Positions 27,862 through 37,135 of a stretch of DNA of 51,879 nt are shown piece after piece. The number at the start of each line of letters is the position of its first letter. Position 1 is the first letter of the stretch. The DNA is from CALZFJ01 sp964459845 (lineage in GTDB: Bacteria; Bacteroidota; Bacteroidia; Bacteroidales; Muribaculaceae), in the NCBI GenBank assembly GCA_964459845.1, contig CAYWOC010000014.1, positions 1-51,879 of the forward strand, written 5' to 3'. A program made the translations under genes and the position numbers. The notes beneath the pieces are model-generated. The model saw nothing but the letters and a program-made list of their open reading frames with translations, searched no databases and had not been told where the DNA came from.

Positions 27862-27935
27862 GCCTCTTTAGCTCAGTTGGCCAGAGCACGTGATTTGTAA
27901 TCTCGGGGTCGTTGGTTCGAATCCGACAAGAGGCT
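27862..27935 (+). tRNA. trnT: tRNA-Thr (TGT anticodon)
   Basis: 74 nt. The acceptor GCCTCTT/AAGAGGC is perfect, the D-arm and T-arm (GTTGG TTCGAAT CCGAC) are standard, and the anticodon loop is TTTGTAA. The anticodon stem CGTGA/TCTCG has a T-T mismatch at its third pair. CCA is not encoded. It lies 11 nt after the SRP RNA with no promoter between them. Confidence 0.9.
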
Positions 27936-28047
27936 CGAAAAAATGAGAATCGGTGGTGTTTGGATAGAAATCCAAGCACCATTTTTCTTTTTAGCATTTG
28001 ATGTGTGAAAATTAACACAAGCGTAACAATAATTATATTGATAGATT

Positions 28048-28078
28048 TTTGATAAACAAATACAAATTACTATCTTTG
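28048..28078 (+). promoter_or_regulatory. Promoter of the aldolase gene
   Basis: TTTG (28048-28051), 19 nt, TATCTTTG (28071-28078): a full Bacteroidetes consensus. The 140-nt leader to the start codon is GC-rich at first and may fold; no known class was recognised. Confidence 0.8.
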
Positions 28079-28218
28079 CGGCGGATTTTAGCGCACAGCG
28101 CGCAAGCATTGAAAATCTAAATCCTTGCCGGACTGCGGACGTGAAAATTCGGGTAAATATAATAAGAAGAATAAAGAAAATAAAAACATAAATTTTTCAC
28201 TTATAAAATTTAGTCAAA

Positions 28219-29220
28219 ATGGTAAATTATAAGGATCTCGGTCTTGTAAACACTCGTGAAATGTTTGCAAAGGCAATCAAGGGAGGTTATGCAATTCCTG
28301 CATTCAACTTCAACAACATGGAGCAACTTCAAGCTATCATCAAGGCAGCAGCCGATACTAAGTCTCCAGTAATCCTGCAAGTATCTAAGGGCGCACGTAA
28401 CTACGCAAACGCTACACTTCTTCGCTATATGGCAGAGGGTGCAGTGGCTTACGCTAAAGAACTTGGCTGGGAAAAGCCGCAAATCGTGCTTCACCTTGAC
28501 CATGGTGACAGCTTCGAACTTTGCAAATCTTGTGTTGACAGCGGTTTCTCATCAGTAATGATCGACGGTTCTCACCTTCCATACGAGGAGAATGTAGCAT
28601 TGACTAAGCAAGTTGTTGATTATGCTCACCAGCATGATGTGACTGTAGAGGGCGAGCTTGGCGTATTGGCTGGAGTTGAGGATGAAGTTTCTTCTGACCA
28701 CCACACTTACACCGACCCTGAAGAAGTTATCGACTTCGCTACTCGCACAGGTTGCGACAGCCTTGCTATCTCAATCGGTACATCTCACGGTGCATACAAG
28801 TTCACTCCGGAGCAATGCACACGCGACCCGAAGACTGGCCGCTTGGTTCCACCGCCATTGGCATTCGACGTGCTTGACGCAGTTATGGAAAAACTTCCTG
28901 GATTCCCAATCGTGCTTCACGGCTCATCTTCAGTTCCACAAGAAGAAGTGGACACTATCAACAAATACGGAGGCAAGTTGCCTAACGCAATCGGTATTCC
29001 AGAAGAGCAACTTCGCAAGGCTGCCAAGAGCGCAGTATGCAAGATTAACATCGACTCCGACAGCCGTCTTGCAATGACAGCAGCTATCCGTAAAGTCTTT
29101 GTTGAAAAGCCAGCAGAGTTTGACCCTCGTAAATACCTCGGTCCAGCTCGCGACAATATGGAGAAACTTTACAAGCACAAAATCATCAACGTGCTTGGCA
29201 GCGACGGGAAGGCTGAATAA
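28219..29220 (+). CDS. fba: Class II fructose-bisphosphate aldolase
   Basis: 333 residues. Zinc and catalytic motifs: VLHLDHGDSFELC (Asp and His), VEGELGVLAG, GTSHGAYKF and VLHGSSSVP. The length and the NYANATLLRYMAEGA line fit the ~334-residue Bacteroidetes type. It cleaves fructose-1,6-bisphosphate to DHAP and GAP in glycolysis. Strong promoter and own terminator; a highly expressed single gene. Confidence 0.95.
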   Translation: MVNYKDLGLVNTREMFAKAIKGGYAIPAFNFNNMEQLQAIIKAAADTKSPVILQVSKGARNYANATLLRYMAEGAVAYAKELGWEKPQIVLHLDHGDSFELCKSCVDSGFSSVMIDGSHLPYEENVALTKQVVDYAHQHDVTVEGELGVLAGVEDEVSSDHHTYTDPEEVIDFATRTGCDSLAISIGTSHGAYKFTPEQCTRDPKTGRLVPPPLAFDVLDAVMEKLPGFPIVLHGSSSVPQEEVDTINKYGGKLPNAIGIPEEQLRKAAKSAVCKINIDSDSRLAMTAAIRKVFVEKPAEFDPRKYLGPARDNMEKLYKHKIINVLGSDGKAE

Positions 29221-29270
29221 AAATTGAAAATCAGAACTTCATTAATAATTAGTTTTTGAACTTTTCGTTG

Positions 29271-29303
29271 GTGGAAGTTGCGATGGCGCAACTTCCACTT
29301 TTT
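29271..29303 (+). terminator. Terminator of the aldolase gene
   Basis: GTGGAAGTTGCG pairs with CGCAACTTCCAC around a 4-nt loop, followed by six Ts. Confidence 0.92.
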
Positions 29304-29377
29304 TATGCCAAAACGGCAACGTAAATTGCCGCTGGTTGAAGTCGGCAATAAAAAATAAATAGATAATGCGGCTACTA

Positions 29378-29409
29378 TTTGGAAAATGCCAATGAAATTG
29401 TTACCTTTG
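29378..29409 (+). promoter_or_regulatory. Promoter upstream of tRNA-Pro
   Basis: TTTG (29378-29381), 20 nt, TACCTTTG (29402-29409), full consensus. The ~120-nt gap to the tRNA holds no recognised gene and is presumably a 5' leader removed by RNase P. Confidence 0.75.
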
Positions 29410-29528
29410 TACTCGCTAAAACCAATTCAGCCATCGGAATTTGCCACAGATTCAAATATCGGCAAGTGAGGATGGAATATGTAGCGGTATATGCGCTGAT
29501 GAGGCTGAAATTAAAGGTGAAAGCGAAG

Positions 29529-29607
29529 CGGGATGTAGCTCAGTCCGGTTTAGAGTACTCGTCTGGGGGGCGAGTGGTCGCAAGTTCGAATCTTGTCATC
29601 CCGACCA
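29529..29607 (+). tRNA. trnP: tRNA-Pro (GGG anticodon)
   Basis: CGGGATG pairs with CATCCCG. Anticodon arm CTCGT CTGGGGG GCGAG. T-arm CAAG TTCGAAT CTTG. Discriminator A and an encoded CCA (29605-29607). The recombinase gene starts 110 bp after its 3' end, the usual position for an element integrated at a tRNA. Confidence 0.92.
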
Positions 29608-29610
29608 AAA

Positions 29611-29656
29611 GCGGCTCAACTGTCTGTAACACGGAAAGTTGAGCCGCCTGTTTTTT
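29611..29656 (+). terminator. Terminator after tRNA-Pro
   Basis: GCGGCTCAACT pairs with AGTTGAGCCGC, then CTGTTTTTT. It shields the recombinase gene from the tRNA promoter. Confidence 0.88.
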
Positions 29657-29716
29657 CAAGGCTGCGCCAATTTTGCGCCAAGCCGAGGTTGTTTTATCTG
29701 GCATTTCCGGCAAGAA

Positions 29717-30931
29717 ATGTCAAAAAAAATGTGTCCGAAAAGAACTGAATACAATGTATTTAAGGCAGTAAGTGCCACCCCCTATTCATCTGTGAGACAA
29801 TTCCGTCCGGCAGTCTTCAAGGAATTGAAGTCGGGATGGATAATCGAGTTTTACGCCTTCAATCCGGCAGTCGGCAAACTGTGCCGAAAACGCGCCAACG
29901 TTAACAAAATTTCAGGAAAATCAGCGCGGCGGACATATGCCCTGAGCCTTGTGAGCAACATCAACGAAAAACTGTTCCGCGGTTGGAATCCCTTTGTCAG
30001 CGACAGCAATTCATCCAACCTCACCCTGTTCTGCGACGCGGTGCACCGCTACAGGGAATATGTCGAGAAGATGTACCGCTGCGGATATTTCCGAGAGCAG
30101 ACCTACCGCACCTACATCTCCGCACTGAACGTCTTTGTGACGTGGATGAACGGCAGGGAAGCGCAAATTGTCTATACCTACCAGTTGTCACACGACATTT
30201 GCGTAGCATTCCTTGACCACATCTTCATCGACTGCAACAACCTTGCGATGACCTACAACAAATACCTTTCATGGCTGCGGGTGTTCTGCGGCTTCCTGCA
30301 AGAGAAGGGAATGCTCAAAGAGCTTCCCACCGAGGGCATAAAGAACATCAGCCGGAGGCTTTGCCAAAAAAGCCGCACAGTGATTCCCGAGGATGCAGTG
30401 AAGCGGATAGCTGGGTATCTCCGGGACAATGACCCTTATTTCCTTCTGTCATGCTATCTGCTGTATTACTGCCACATACGCCCGGTAGAGCAGACACGGC
30501 TCAGGATTTCCGACATCCGCCTTGCCGATGGACTGATAGATATGCGGAGCGAGATATCCAAGAACCGCAAGAGCGAGAGCGTGACACTGCATCCTGCTGC
30601 GGCGAGATATATGCTCGACCTCGGCATTTTCTCCTGCCCCGGCTCATACTATGTCTTCGGGGCGCGGAAGCTGCATCCCGGCAGCCGACCTACCACTACC
30701 CGAGTGCTGCGCAGCCGCTGGGCAAGCATGGCAAAGCGGCTGAGATTCAAGAAGGAGTGGAAATTCTACTCATTGAAGGACACAGGTATCACCGAGATGC
30801 TCAGCAGCAACGTCAGCACCATCTCCGTAAGAGACCAGGCAAGGCACTCCAGCCTCGCGATAACCGACATGTACACGCCCCACCGTGACAAGGCGAACAA
30901 GGAGATTCAAGACTTTAACGGATCGTTATAG
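29717..30931 (+). CDS. Tyrosine recombinase (phage-type integrase)
   Basis: 404 residues from the ATG at 29717; upstream frame extensions would run through the terminator. An N-terminal Arm-like part (to ~100), a SAM-like core-binding domain (about 115-215) and a catalytic domain. Catalytic residues: Arg in HIRPVEQTRLRISDI, Lys in ISKNRKSES, then YSLKDTGITEML (Asp where many have the first His), ARHSSLAITDMYTPH with the second His and the nucleophile Tyr. It probably inserted the element at tRNA-Pro. It is also the only recombinase near the cassette array. It is not IntI-like. Confidence 0.9.
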   Translation: MSKKMCPKRTEYNVFKAVSATPYSSVRQFRPAVFKELKSGWIIEFYAFNPAVGKLCRKRANVNKISGKSARRTYALSLVSNINEKLFRGWNPFVSDSNSSNLTLFCDAVHRYREYVEKMYRCGYFREQTYRTYISALNVFVTWMNGREAQIVYTYQLSHDICVAFLDHIFIDCNNLAMTYNKYLSWLRVFCGFLQEKGMLKELPTEGIKNISRRLCQKSRTVIPEDAVKRIAGYLRDNDPYFLLSCYLLYYCHIRPVEQTRLRISDIRLADGLIDMRSEISKNRKSESVTLHPAAARYMLDLGIFSCPGSYYVFGARKLHPGSRPTTTRVLRSRWASMAKRLRFKKEWKFYSLKDTGITEMLSSNVSTISVRDQARHSSLAITDMYTPHRDKANKEIQDFNGSL

Positions 30932-30951
30932 CCTTGATATAACTGCGCATC

Positions 30952-32721
30952 TCAGACGATGCGGTAGAAGTCGCCTTTCATTAGTTGCGACATACCATTC
31001 TCGGAGAATGACGCTGTGATTTTTTCGGCAAGATACTTCTTGCCCCTGATGAAGAAGACGGCTCTTGCGTCGGGCAGCGACTTGGACAAGAACTTGAACG
31101 AATATTTGATTTTAGGATTTATCCTCCATCTTGCATTGCGGAGAGTTCCCGGGCCGTAGCTGCCGTTGTCGAGGCGCAACGTTCCGCAGAAGTCGATATC
31201 CTCTCGGCTCCAGCCGTCGGCAGCCACCACCACATGGTCGGTGACAGGGCAAGGCAGCCGTTCGCCGTAAAAATTCCTGCCGTTCCATAGAGCGACAAAA
31301 ATCTTGTCGAAATATCCCTCTTTCTCCGATTTCTCGCCCTGCTCAATCTCCATCGACAGCAGCGTGTCGCAGCTCACGCTGTCGTCCGCCAGCTCGGGGA
31401 GGTCGAGAAATATGCAGTTTCCGCGTTCCGTCTCGTCGAGCCAAGCTGGCACAATGTTCAGCTCTACGGAGTTCCCGCTGTCCTTGTCGTAGAGGCTCTC
31501 GCCGAACACGTTGATGCGCATCAGCTTGTACCGTGTGTATGTTATGTCCTGAGGGTCGTCGCGCCGACCGTCAGGCTTGATGCCCTGTTCCGACTGCCGC
31601 AGGATGAAATAAGTGTCGGAATCCGTGCAGTGCAGCAACTTTTGCGCATCGCTGTCGTCAGCGTGCCAAGGCTCGGCATACGCCCATTCCGCCTTTTTCG
31701 CTGCGAGCGAGGCGAAGTCGGGGAAGTCGATCACGTTCTCGCGGTTGTTCTCCACGAGCCACCGGCAGGAGTCGTATTTCCATTGGCGGTGTGAGCAGTC
31801 GGAGTACGACACGTTGGCCGTTCCTATGTAGTCGCTCTCGTCGTCCTCGGTGTTGGAAGTGGAGAACTCGTCCAGCACCGAATCAAGTTCCACCTCTCCG
31901 GCTTTCGCTATGTTCTCAGTGATGAACGACAGGGTGACGGTCTTAGCGCGGTGATTGACCTCGATTTCGCAGCACAGCAGCTTCTCAAGCTCCTCGAAGA
32001 ACTCGGTGACCGACCAGTGCGGAAGGATGTCGGCCACGTTGCGGTTGTTCCAAGCGAAAGGCAGGGCATTGCACACGATAAGGTTGCGCCAGTGCGACAG
32101 CCTCCATTTATAGAAGTCGGGCGTATATCCGAGGGCAGAGACAATGTTCTCAGCCACCCTAATGAGGTATGGCTGCACCGAAAGCCCCTTCACCGATGAT
32201 GCCCACTGGTAGGACACCGTTCCGCTGTCGGAAGTGACGATTTCAAGGTCATTCTGCAAGTTGCCCGAAGTGTTGTTCACCCACGGAAGGCAGACGCATT
32301 CGTTGTACTCCTCGCTGCGCCACCAAGATTCGGGGAACGTCATCAGCGACACTGAGGGGAGCGACCCGAGCTGAAGTTCATTGACGTAGGTCTCGTCGAA
32401 CGAGCTGTTGAAGTTCTGCTCCGAGCGGCCTTCAAGGAACTGCGTCTTCACGGCAGCCTCCGAGATTTCCGTCACCGTCACAACCCCTGAGTTGTAAAAT
32501 GCGCCGTCCGAGATCTCGCAGTCGAACACCACCTTTCCAGCATCCACGTCCTTGCGGTGGATTTTCCCGAAAATCGCCATATTCTCTGTGCATCCGCGGA
32601 GCGGGAACGTCATGTTCAGCGTATAGCTGTCGCTGCCGGTGAACGCACGGTTCTCCGCGATGAAGTCGAAAGAAGTCCCCGACTTCAGCAAAGCCTGTTT
32701 TCCGTCAATGATTATCCTCAT
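30952..32721 (-). CDS. Probable phage tail/baseplate protein
   Basis: 589 residues with few hydrophobic stretches. N-terminus MRIIIDGKQALLKSGTSFDF and FTGSDSYTLNMTFPLRG recall proteins next to the tape measure in Bacteroides prophages, but no catalytic motif is visible. Its ATG overlaps the stop of the tape-measure gene (ATGA), so the two are translationally coupled. The gene is GC-rich compared with the cassette array. It could be a tail-tip or distal-tail component. Structure prediction would settle the fold. Confidence 0.6.
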   Translation of the reverse strand: MRIIIDGKQALLKSGTSFDFIAENRAFTGSDSYTLNMTFPLRGCTENMAIFGKIHRKDVDAGKVVFDCEISDGAFYNSGVVTVTEISEAAVKTQFLEGRSEQNFNSSFDETYVNELQLGSLPSVSLMTFPESWWRSEEYNECVCLPWVNNTSGNLQNDLEIVTSDSGTVSYQWASSVKGLSVQPYLIRVAENIVSALGYTPDFYKWRLSHWRNLIVCNALPFAWNNRNVADILPHWSVTEFFEELEKLLCCEIEVNHRAKTVTLSFITENIAKAGEVELDSVLDEFSTSNTEDDESDYIGTANVSYSDCSHRQWKYDSCRWLVENNRENVIDFPDFASLAAKKAEWAYAEPWHADDSDAQKLLHCTDSDTYFILRQSEQGIKPDGRRDDPQDITYTRYKLMRINVFGESLYDKDSGNSVELNIVPAWLDETERGNCIFLDLPELADDSVSCDTLLSMEIEQGEKSEKEGYFDKIFVALWNGRNFYGERLPCPVTDHVVVAADGWSREDIDFCGTLRLDNGSYGPGTLRNARWRINPKIKYSFKFLSKSLPDARAVFFIRGKKYLAEKITASFSENGMSQLMKGDFYRIV

Positions 32722-35700
32722 TTTCTGCGAGATTTAGGTGTCTTGTTCCGAATCAATGTCTCATACTCGTCCTGCGCCCTCTTGATGCCAGTGTCGCCGG
32801 TGACGGTGTTCACCGTCACAAAAGGCTCGTCGAGGCGGGCGTTGAGACGGTCAATCGTAGCCCTGTTGGCTGACAGGACCGCAGCCACTGCCGCCAGAGC
32901 TGAGCCGTCGGCGGCAGCGGCTGCGATTGCGGCAGGAGCTGTTACCGAGCGCGACACGTCGGCTGGCATCAGCGAGCCGATGGTGTTGGTGCGCTGCGCA
33001 TAGTCCAAAGCATCGATGATAGGGCGTGCGGCAGGGGAGTTCACGAGAGCCTGAGAAGCCACCCATTCCCCGGCGTGGACAATTCCAGCCGGCTCATATT
33101 TGCTTCCCTTTTTCGTGAATCCTCCCTCGGCATACCCTTGTGACGCGGCGGCCTGCTGCTGCTTCTTGATGGCAGCCACCTGAAGCATGCCGGCAGCCAT
33201 GGCAGCGGCTGCTGCGATAGGGGCGAGCGTGGGACCGACGATGGGGATAACGACAGTGGAGCCATATGCGCCGAGAGCGTTCTGGGCGGTCTGCGCCAAA
33301 GCCTGGATTACTTGCATGGAGAACTGCTTGCGGCTTGCCTCGTTCTTAGCCTTGGCGATTTCGTCATCGCGCTGCCGCTCCAGCTTCTTCACCTTATAGT
33401 TGTTCCCCTCGGCAGCCGAGATTTCGCGCTCATACCGCTGTTCGATGGCAGCCGTCTGCAATTCAAGCTCCGACTGCACAGAGTCCGTGAGCTGCGAGAA
33501 TATGGCAGACAAGTGGCTTGACACCGTGTCGAAAGTCTTGGTGAACGCCTGTCCGCCGTCGCTGTCCATCCACTCCTCGTACCTCCTTGCCAAGTCTTTC
33601 AGCAGATTGTCGGTCTGCTCTGTCTCCAAGATTCCGTATTTCCTTTGCAGTTCCAGCTTGGCGCGCAGGTACGCCTCCTCGATGTTCAGCCGCTCACGGC
33701 TTCCCTCCGCTGTGGTTTCGAGCATTGCAGCCTTAGCCTCGTCGAGCAGTGCGAGGTCGTTCTTGTAGCCCTCGGTGTCAGCCGAGCGGAACACCTCCCT
33801 GCGGATTTTGTCGAGTTCCGCCTGATGTTTACGCTCGGCATCCTCCGTCTCCTTCCGTTTCTTCTCTTGAGCGGTGAAAAGCCTGTCGCGGTAAGCCTTC
33901 TCTGCCTTAATTCGCTCCTCCGTCCCCTGCTCGTAGAGATAGACCATGGTGCGCAGATGCTCGGTCTCCAGCCGCTGCTCTTCGTCCTCGTAAGTCTTTG
34001 ACGACACTTTGCCGTCGATGTACGCCTGTCGAAGCGCGGCGAGTTTCTCGGCATAATATCGGTCGGCGGAATCAGTGTCCCATTTCTGCTGCGACTGCTG
34101 CATCTTCTTCTCCTGTTCGGCGTATTCCGCCCTGAGCCGCAGCATCTCGTCGGAGGCATCCTCCACTTTAGCCATCTTCTTCTTGATGTATTCAAGATTA
34201 ATGTCCGCCATCCGCTTCTCGTGCTGCTCCTCGTCGGTCTCCCCTGTGGCATAACGTATGCGTTCAAGAGCCTCCTCGCGGTCTTTCCACTCCTTTTCAG
34301 CCTTGAACTTGTCGGCAGTCGCCTTATTGGCAGCCACCTCAGCATTTCCGCCGGCAGAGCCGATGGCATCCGTATCTGAGGATGCCGAGTCTGCTGACGC
34401 AGCCTTTTTTTGCAGGTCGGTGCCGTAAGCTCTGTTAATCGCCTCGATGGACTTGTTCACCGCCTCAAGCTCACGCTGCTTTTTGCGCAGCTCGGCAAGT
34501 CTCGCCTCACGCCGCCCGAGGTCGAGGCTGACGGCGGCAGCGTCGTCGCTGTCTATAAGACCTCCGCCCTGCATCTTCGACTTGCCGTATTTGTCCAGCT
34601 TTTTGTTGTCCTCGCCGATTGCGACGGTAAGCTCGGCTTTCTGTCTGCCGAGGTCTTTCAGCTTCGCCTCTGCGCCCTCAATCTCGTATTTCTTGGCAAG
34701 GCTCACAAGGTATTCGTCGAGAGCCTCCTTGCTGGCCCTGTATTTCCCTGTGGTGTCGTCGAGTGAGGCATTGTAGCCGGGTATTATGCGGTTAAGCTCG
34801 GCAATCGCTCTGTGACGCTCCTCCAGTGTCAGCCTCTCGTTCTTTGCCGCCGCAATCAGTGTCTCGATTTTCGTTTTCTGCTCGGAAATTGATTTCTGTG
34901 CCTCGACGCGGATGCCGTTCAGCTCTTTTTGCGCCTTTGCGGCAGCGTCGATTTCTCTTGTGAGATACACCACGGCAGCCGTAACGGCGGCTATGGCAGA
35001 CAGCACCAGCCCGAAAGGGTTGATGCGCAGCACCCCCAAGAACCTTGCGAACTCTCGCCTTGCAGCACCGATTCTGCCGGCGAACAGCAGCATCGCAGCG
35101 TTCATCGCCGAGTACGCCAGCGTCTGAGCCGTTAGCGCGGCCTTTTGCAGAGCGGCAGCCACAGCGAGAGCCTTTGTCCTTGCCGCAGCCAGGGCGACGG
35201 CGGCATTATAAGCCACTATGGCGGCTGTGAGTACGGCAATCTGCCCCTTATACTCAATCACGAAATCCACAATCGCGCTAACAGTCCTTACCACAACGGA
35301 AGATGCCGAGATGAGATGCTGTGTCACCGGCAGCAGCTTCTCGCCCAGCGACACAGCAAGCTCAGTGAACTGCTTCTTTGCCTTGTCCAGCCCAGCCTGT
35401 ACGGTGGTGTTCTGCACGTTGAACTCGTTGTCGATGGATACAGCCTCCCTGAAAGCCTCGTTAGCCACCTCCTGCTGCGCCTTGACCTCGCCGATGTGAC
35501 CGGCGAGCGTCGATAGGGCAGAAATGGCGCGTGAGCCGTTCTCCCCCATATCCTTGAACATTGGTGAAAGCACGTCCATGTTTCCTGCCTGTTTCAACGT
35601 GGACAGAAGCTCGATGAGAGCCGAGTTCATATCAGTTTTGACGAGCTTGGCGAACTTCTCGATGTCCAATCTGGCGACACGGGCATATTTTGCCGGGTCT

Positions 35701-36329
35701 TGGTAAATGCGCACAATCACTTGCGACAGGGCCGTGGCTGATGCCTCTACAGCCTGGTTGTTGCTGTCGAGCACCGCAGCGAAGCCCATAATCTGCTGAG
35801 CAGTAAGACCAGCCTGCGCTCCCACGCCGCCCATGCGCGAGGCGAACTCTGCGAGGTATGGGGCGGATGCCGAGCAGTTCTGCGAAAGCTCGTTGATTAC
35901 CGAGCCGATGGAAAGCAGAGCCTTTTCTGTGCCGAGCCGCTTCTCGTCGCCGAAGATGCCGGCAAGTTTCGAGAGCGTCAGGGTCGCACCGTCGCCGAGG
36001 TCGTCAAGAGCCACGTTAATCTTGTCGGCAGCGCGGACGAAGCCAAGCACATCCTCCTGCGAGGTCTTGCCGAGTCGTCCGGCTTCCTGCGCCAGCTTGT
36101 TCAGTTCCTCACGCGACGAGCGTGTGTCCATCTTCTTGAACTCCTCGTTCAGTGTCTCCACCTCCTGCGCCGACATGCCTGTGAATTTCCTGACGTTGGC
36201 CATTTCCTGATCCATTTCGGCATATGCGTTCACTGCGGCTTTTGCCGCTGCCGCAATTCCTGTCAGTGAGGCAAGTCCCCCGGCGATGCCGGCAGCCCAG
36301 TCGTTCATCTTCCGGTGAAGCGTTCCCAC
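32718..36329 (-). CDS. Phage tail tape-measure protein, main part
   Basis: 1203 residues. The start ATG at 36329 is formal; translation may begin at the ATG overlapping the stop of the upstream ORF (36308). TP901-type core: EEFKKMDTRSSREELNKLAQEAGRLGK and RAADKINVALDDLGDGATL near the N-terminus. Then hydrophobic segments (about 340-460), long Lys/Glu coiled coils (460-1020) and an Ala-rich hydrophobic patch (about 1065-1100). Sets tail length in siphophages and myophages. Its N-terminal ~145 residues are in a separate frame (36305-36739). Confidence 0.9.
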   Translation of the reverse strand: MGTLHRKMNDWAAGIAGGLASLTGIAAAAKAAVNAYAEMDQEMANVRKFTGMSAQEVETLNEEFKKMDTRSSREELNKLAQEAGRLGKTSQEDVLGFVRAADKINVALDDLGDGATLTLSKLAGIFGDEKRLGTEKALLSIGSVINELSQNCSASAPYLAEFASRMGGVGAQAGLTAQQIMGFAAVLDSNNQAVEASATALSQVIVRIYQDPAKYARVARLDIEKFAKLVKTDMNSALIELLSTLKQAGNMDVLSPMFKDMGENGSRAISALSTLAGHIGEVKAQQEVANEAFREAVSIDNEFNVQNTTVQAGLDKAKKQFTELAVSLGEKLLPVTQHLISASSVVVRTVSAIVDFVIEYKGQIAVLTAAIVAYNAAVALAAARTKALAVAAALQKAALTAQTLAYSAMNAAMLLFAGRIGAARREFARFLGVLRINPFGLVLSAIAAVTAAVVYLTREIDAAAKAQKELNGIRVEAQKSISEQKTKIETLIAAAKNERLTLEERHRAIAELNRIIPGYNASLDDTTGKYRASKEALDEYLVSLAKKYEIEGAEAKLKDLGRQKAELTVAIGEDNKKLDKYGKSKMQGGGLIDSDDAAAVSLDLGRREARLAELRKKQRELEAVNKSIEAINRAYGTDLQKKAASADSASSDTDAIGSAGGNAEVAANKATADKFKAEKEWKDREEALERIRYATGETDEEQHEKRMADINLEYIKKKMAKVEDASDEMLRLRAEYAEQEKKMQQSQQKWDTDSADRYYAEKLAALRQAYIDGKVSSKTYEDEEQRLETEHLRTMVYLYEQGTEERIKAEKAYRDRLFTAQEKKRKETEDAERKHQAELDKIRREVFRSADTEGYKNDLALLDEAKAAMLETTAEGSRERLNIEEAYLRAKLELQRKYGILETEQTDNLLKDLARRYEEWMDSDGGQAFTKTFDTVSSHLSAIFSQLTDSVQSELELQTAAIEQRYEREISAAEGNNYKVKKLERQRDDEIAKAKNEASRKQFSMQVIQALAQTAQNALGAYGSTVVIPIVGPTLAPIAAAAAMAAGMLQVAAIKKQQQAAASQGYAEGGFTKKGSKYEPAGIVHAGEWVASQALVNSPAARPIIDALDYAQRTNTIGSLMPADVSRSVTAPAAIAAAAADGSALAAVAAVLSANRATIDRLNARLDEPFVTVNTVTGDTGIKRAQDEYETLIRNKTPKSRRK

Positions 36330-36739
36330 GCCGACAGGTTGCGCTGCGTCTCGGCACGGACCGATTCAAGTTCAGCTTTCACTCGCTTTATTTTCTCGCA
36401 CTGCGCATCCCATGCGGCTGAGCCACGCTCCATGCCGTTAAGCTCCTTGTTCAGTTGCTTGAGCGCAAGGTTCAGCTCGCGTGGCGTAGCCTTGTCCAGT
36501 CTGCGCATAACGATTTCCACGCTCTGCGCAGCCGATTCAATCTCACGGATTTCACGCTGCGTCTGGCGCAAGTCCTTTTGCAGTTTCTTGGCTTTGGATG
36601 TGTCGCCCGCCGCGACTGCCTGAGCGAGAGCCGAGCGCAAGTTAAGGGCATCTTTCCGCAGGTCTTGCAGCACCTTGGCTGCCGGCTCTCCGTTCACATA
36701 TACCGTAGCCTCGGCAGTAGTTACGATGTTTTTGCTCAT
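36305..36739 (-). CDS. N-terminal part of the tape-measure protein, separate ORF
   Basis: 144 residues, mostly charged helices (AKVLQDLRKDALNLRSALAQ, KKLQKDLRQTQREIREIE, LNLALKQLNKELNGMERGSA), ending NLSAWERFTGR. In the Bacteroides tape-measure proteins I know, this stretch runs straight into the next one, which here begins KMNDWAAGIAGGLASLTG in the -1 frame. Stop and start overlap as ATGA. Either a real two-gene arrangement with reinitiation, or a frameshift. Confidence 0.75.
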   Translation of the reverse strand: MSKNIVTTAEATVYVNGEPAAKVLQDLRKDALNLRSALAQAVAAGDTSKAKKLQKDLRQTQREIREIESAAQSVEIVMRRLDKATPRELNLALKQLNKELNGMERGSAAWDAQCEKIKRVKAELESVRAETQRNLSAWERFTGR

Positions 36740-37052
36740 TTCTCAGATTTTTGCGTAAAAGTAGCGACACGGAGAGCTTTGGCAAAAGACAGCGAAAATG
36801 AGCATCGTAAAAGATTAAGCTGCAAGAAGTAAGATGCGTAAAAATCGAGCTAATTTTCTGCCCCTTTAGCGAATTTCCGCAATAAGAGAAGTTAAAAGGC
36901 TGAGTTTCAGCCGAGGCAGGTTGTCAAGGGGGAAATATTTCCATTTGCCCGTCAGGATTGACCCCCCGACCGCCCTGCGCCGCAGTGGGCTTGACCGCCT
37001 CCGGCGAGGGCGGAATATGGGTGCGGCTCACCCGCTGTGAGGACAAAAGAAA
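36740..37052. other. Intergenic stretch before the cassette array
   Basis: About 313 bp without a convincing ORF. The first ~100 bp (minus strand) must hold the promoter of the tail operon. The part near 36960-37020 is GC-rich (CCGCCTCCGGCGAGGGCGG can form a hairpin) and may be a remnant of a lost phage gene. Nothing else was recognised. Confidence 0.4.
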
Positions 37053-37082
37053 GGCGTGGGCGGATGCAGCTCCGTCCACGCC
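37053..37082 (-). terminator. Array hairpin A
   Basis: Plus strand GGCGTGGGCGGA / TCCGTCCACGCC with a 6-nt loop. It follows the DUF5053-like gene at 37136. The flanking A-tract is short (AAAAGAAA), so the minus-strand T-run is weak. First of eight related hairpins. Confidence 0.75.
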
Positions 37083-37135
37083 AAAGGCTGTAATAAAAAA
37101 CTAAAACAATTAATGAAGATTATTCTATCATCTGC

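Noticed and set aside
29500..29528. Hammerhead-like CTGATGA...GAAA before tRNA-Pro
   Set aside because: No stem II or stem III can form around the core; chance match.
29717..30931. Recombinase as an integron integrase
   Set aside because: Length and motifs are of the phage-type Bacteroidetes family, and no attI/attC core (GTT with RYYYAAC) was recognised.
36305..36330. Programmed -1 frameshift in the tape measure
   Set aside because: No slippery heptamer in frame before the stop; ATGA reinitiation or a plain indel fits better.
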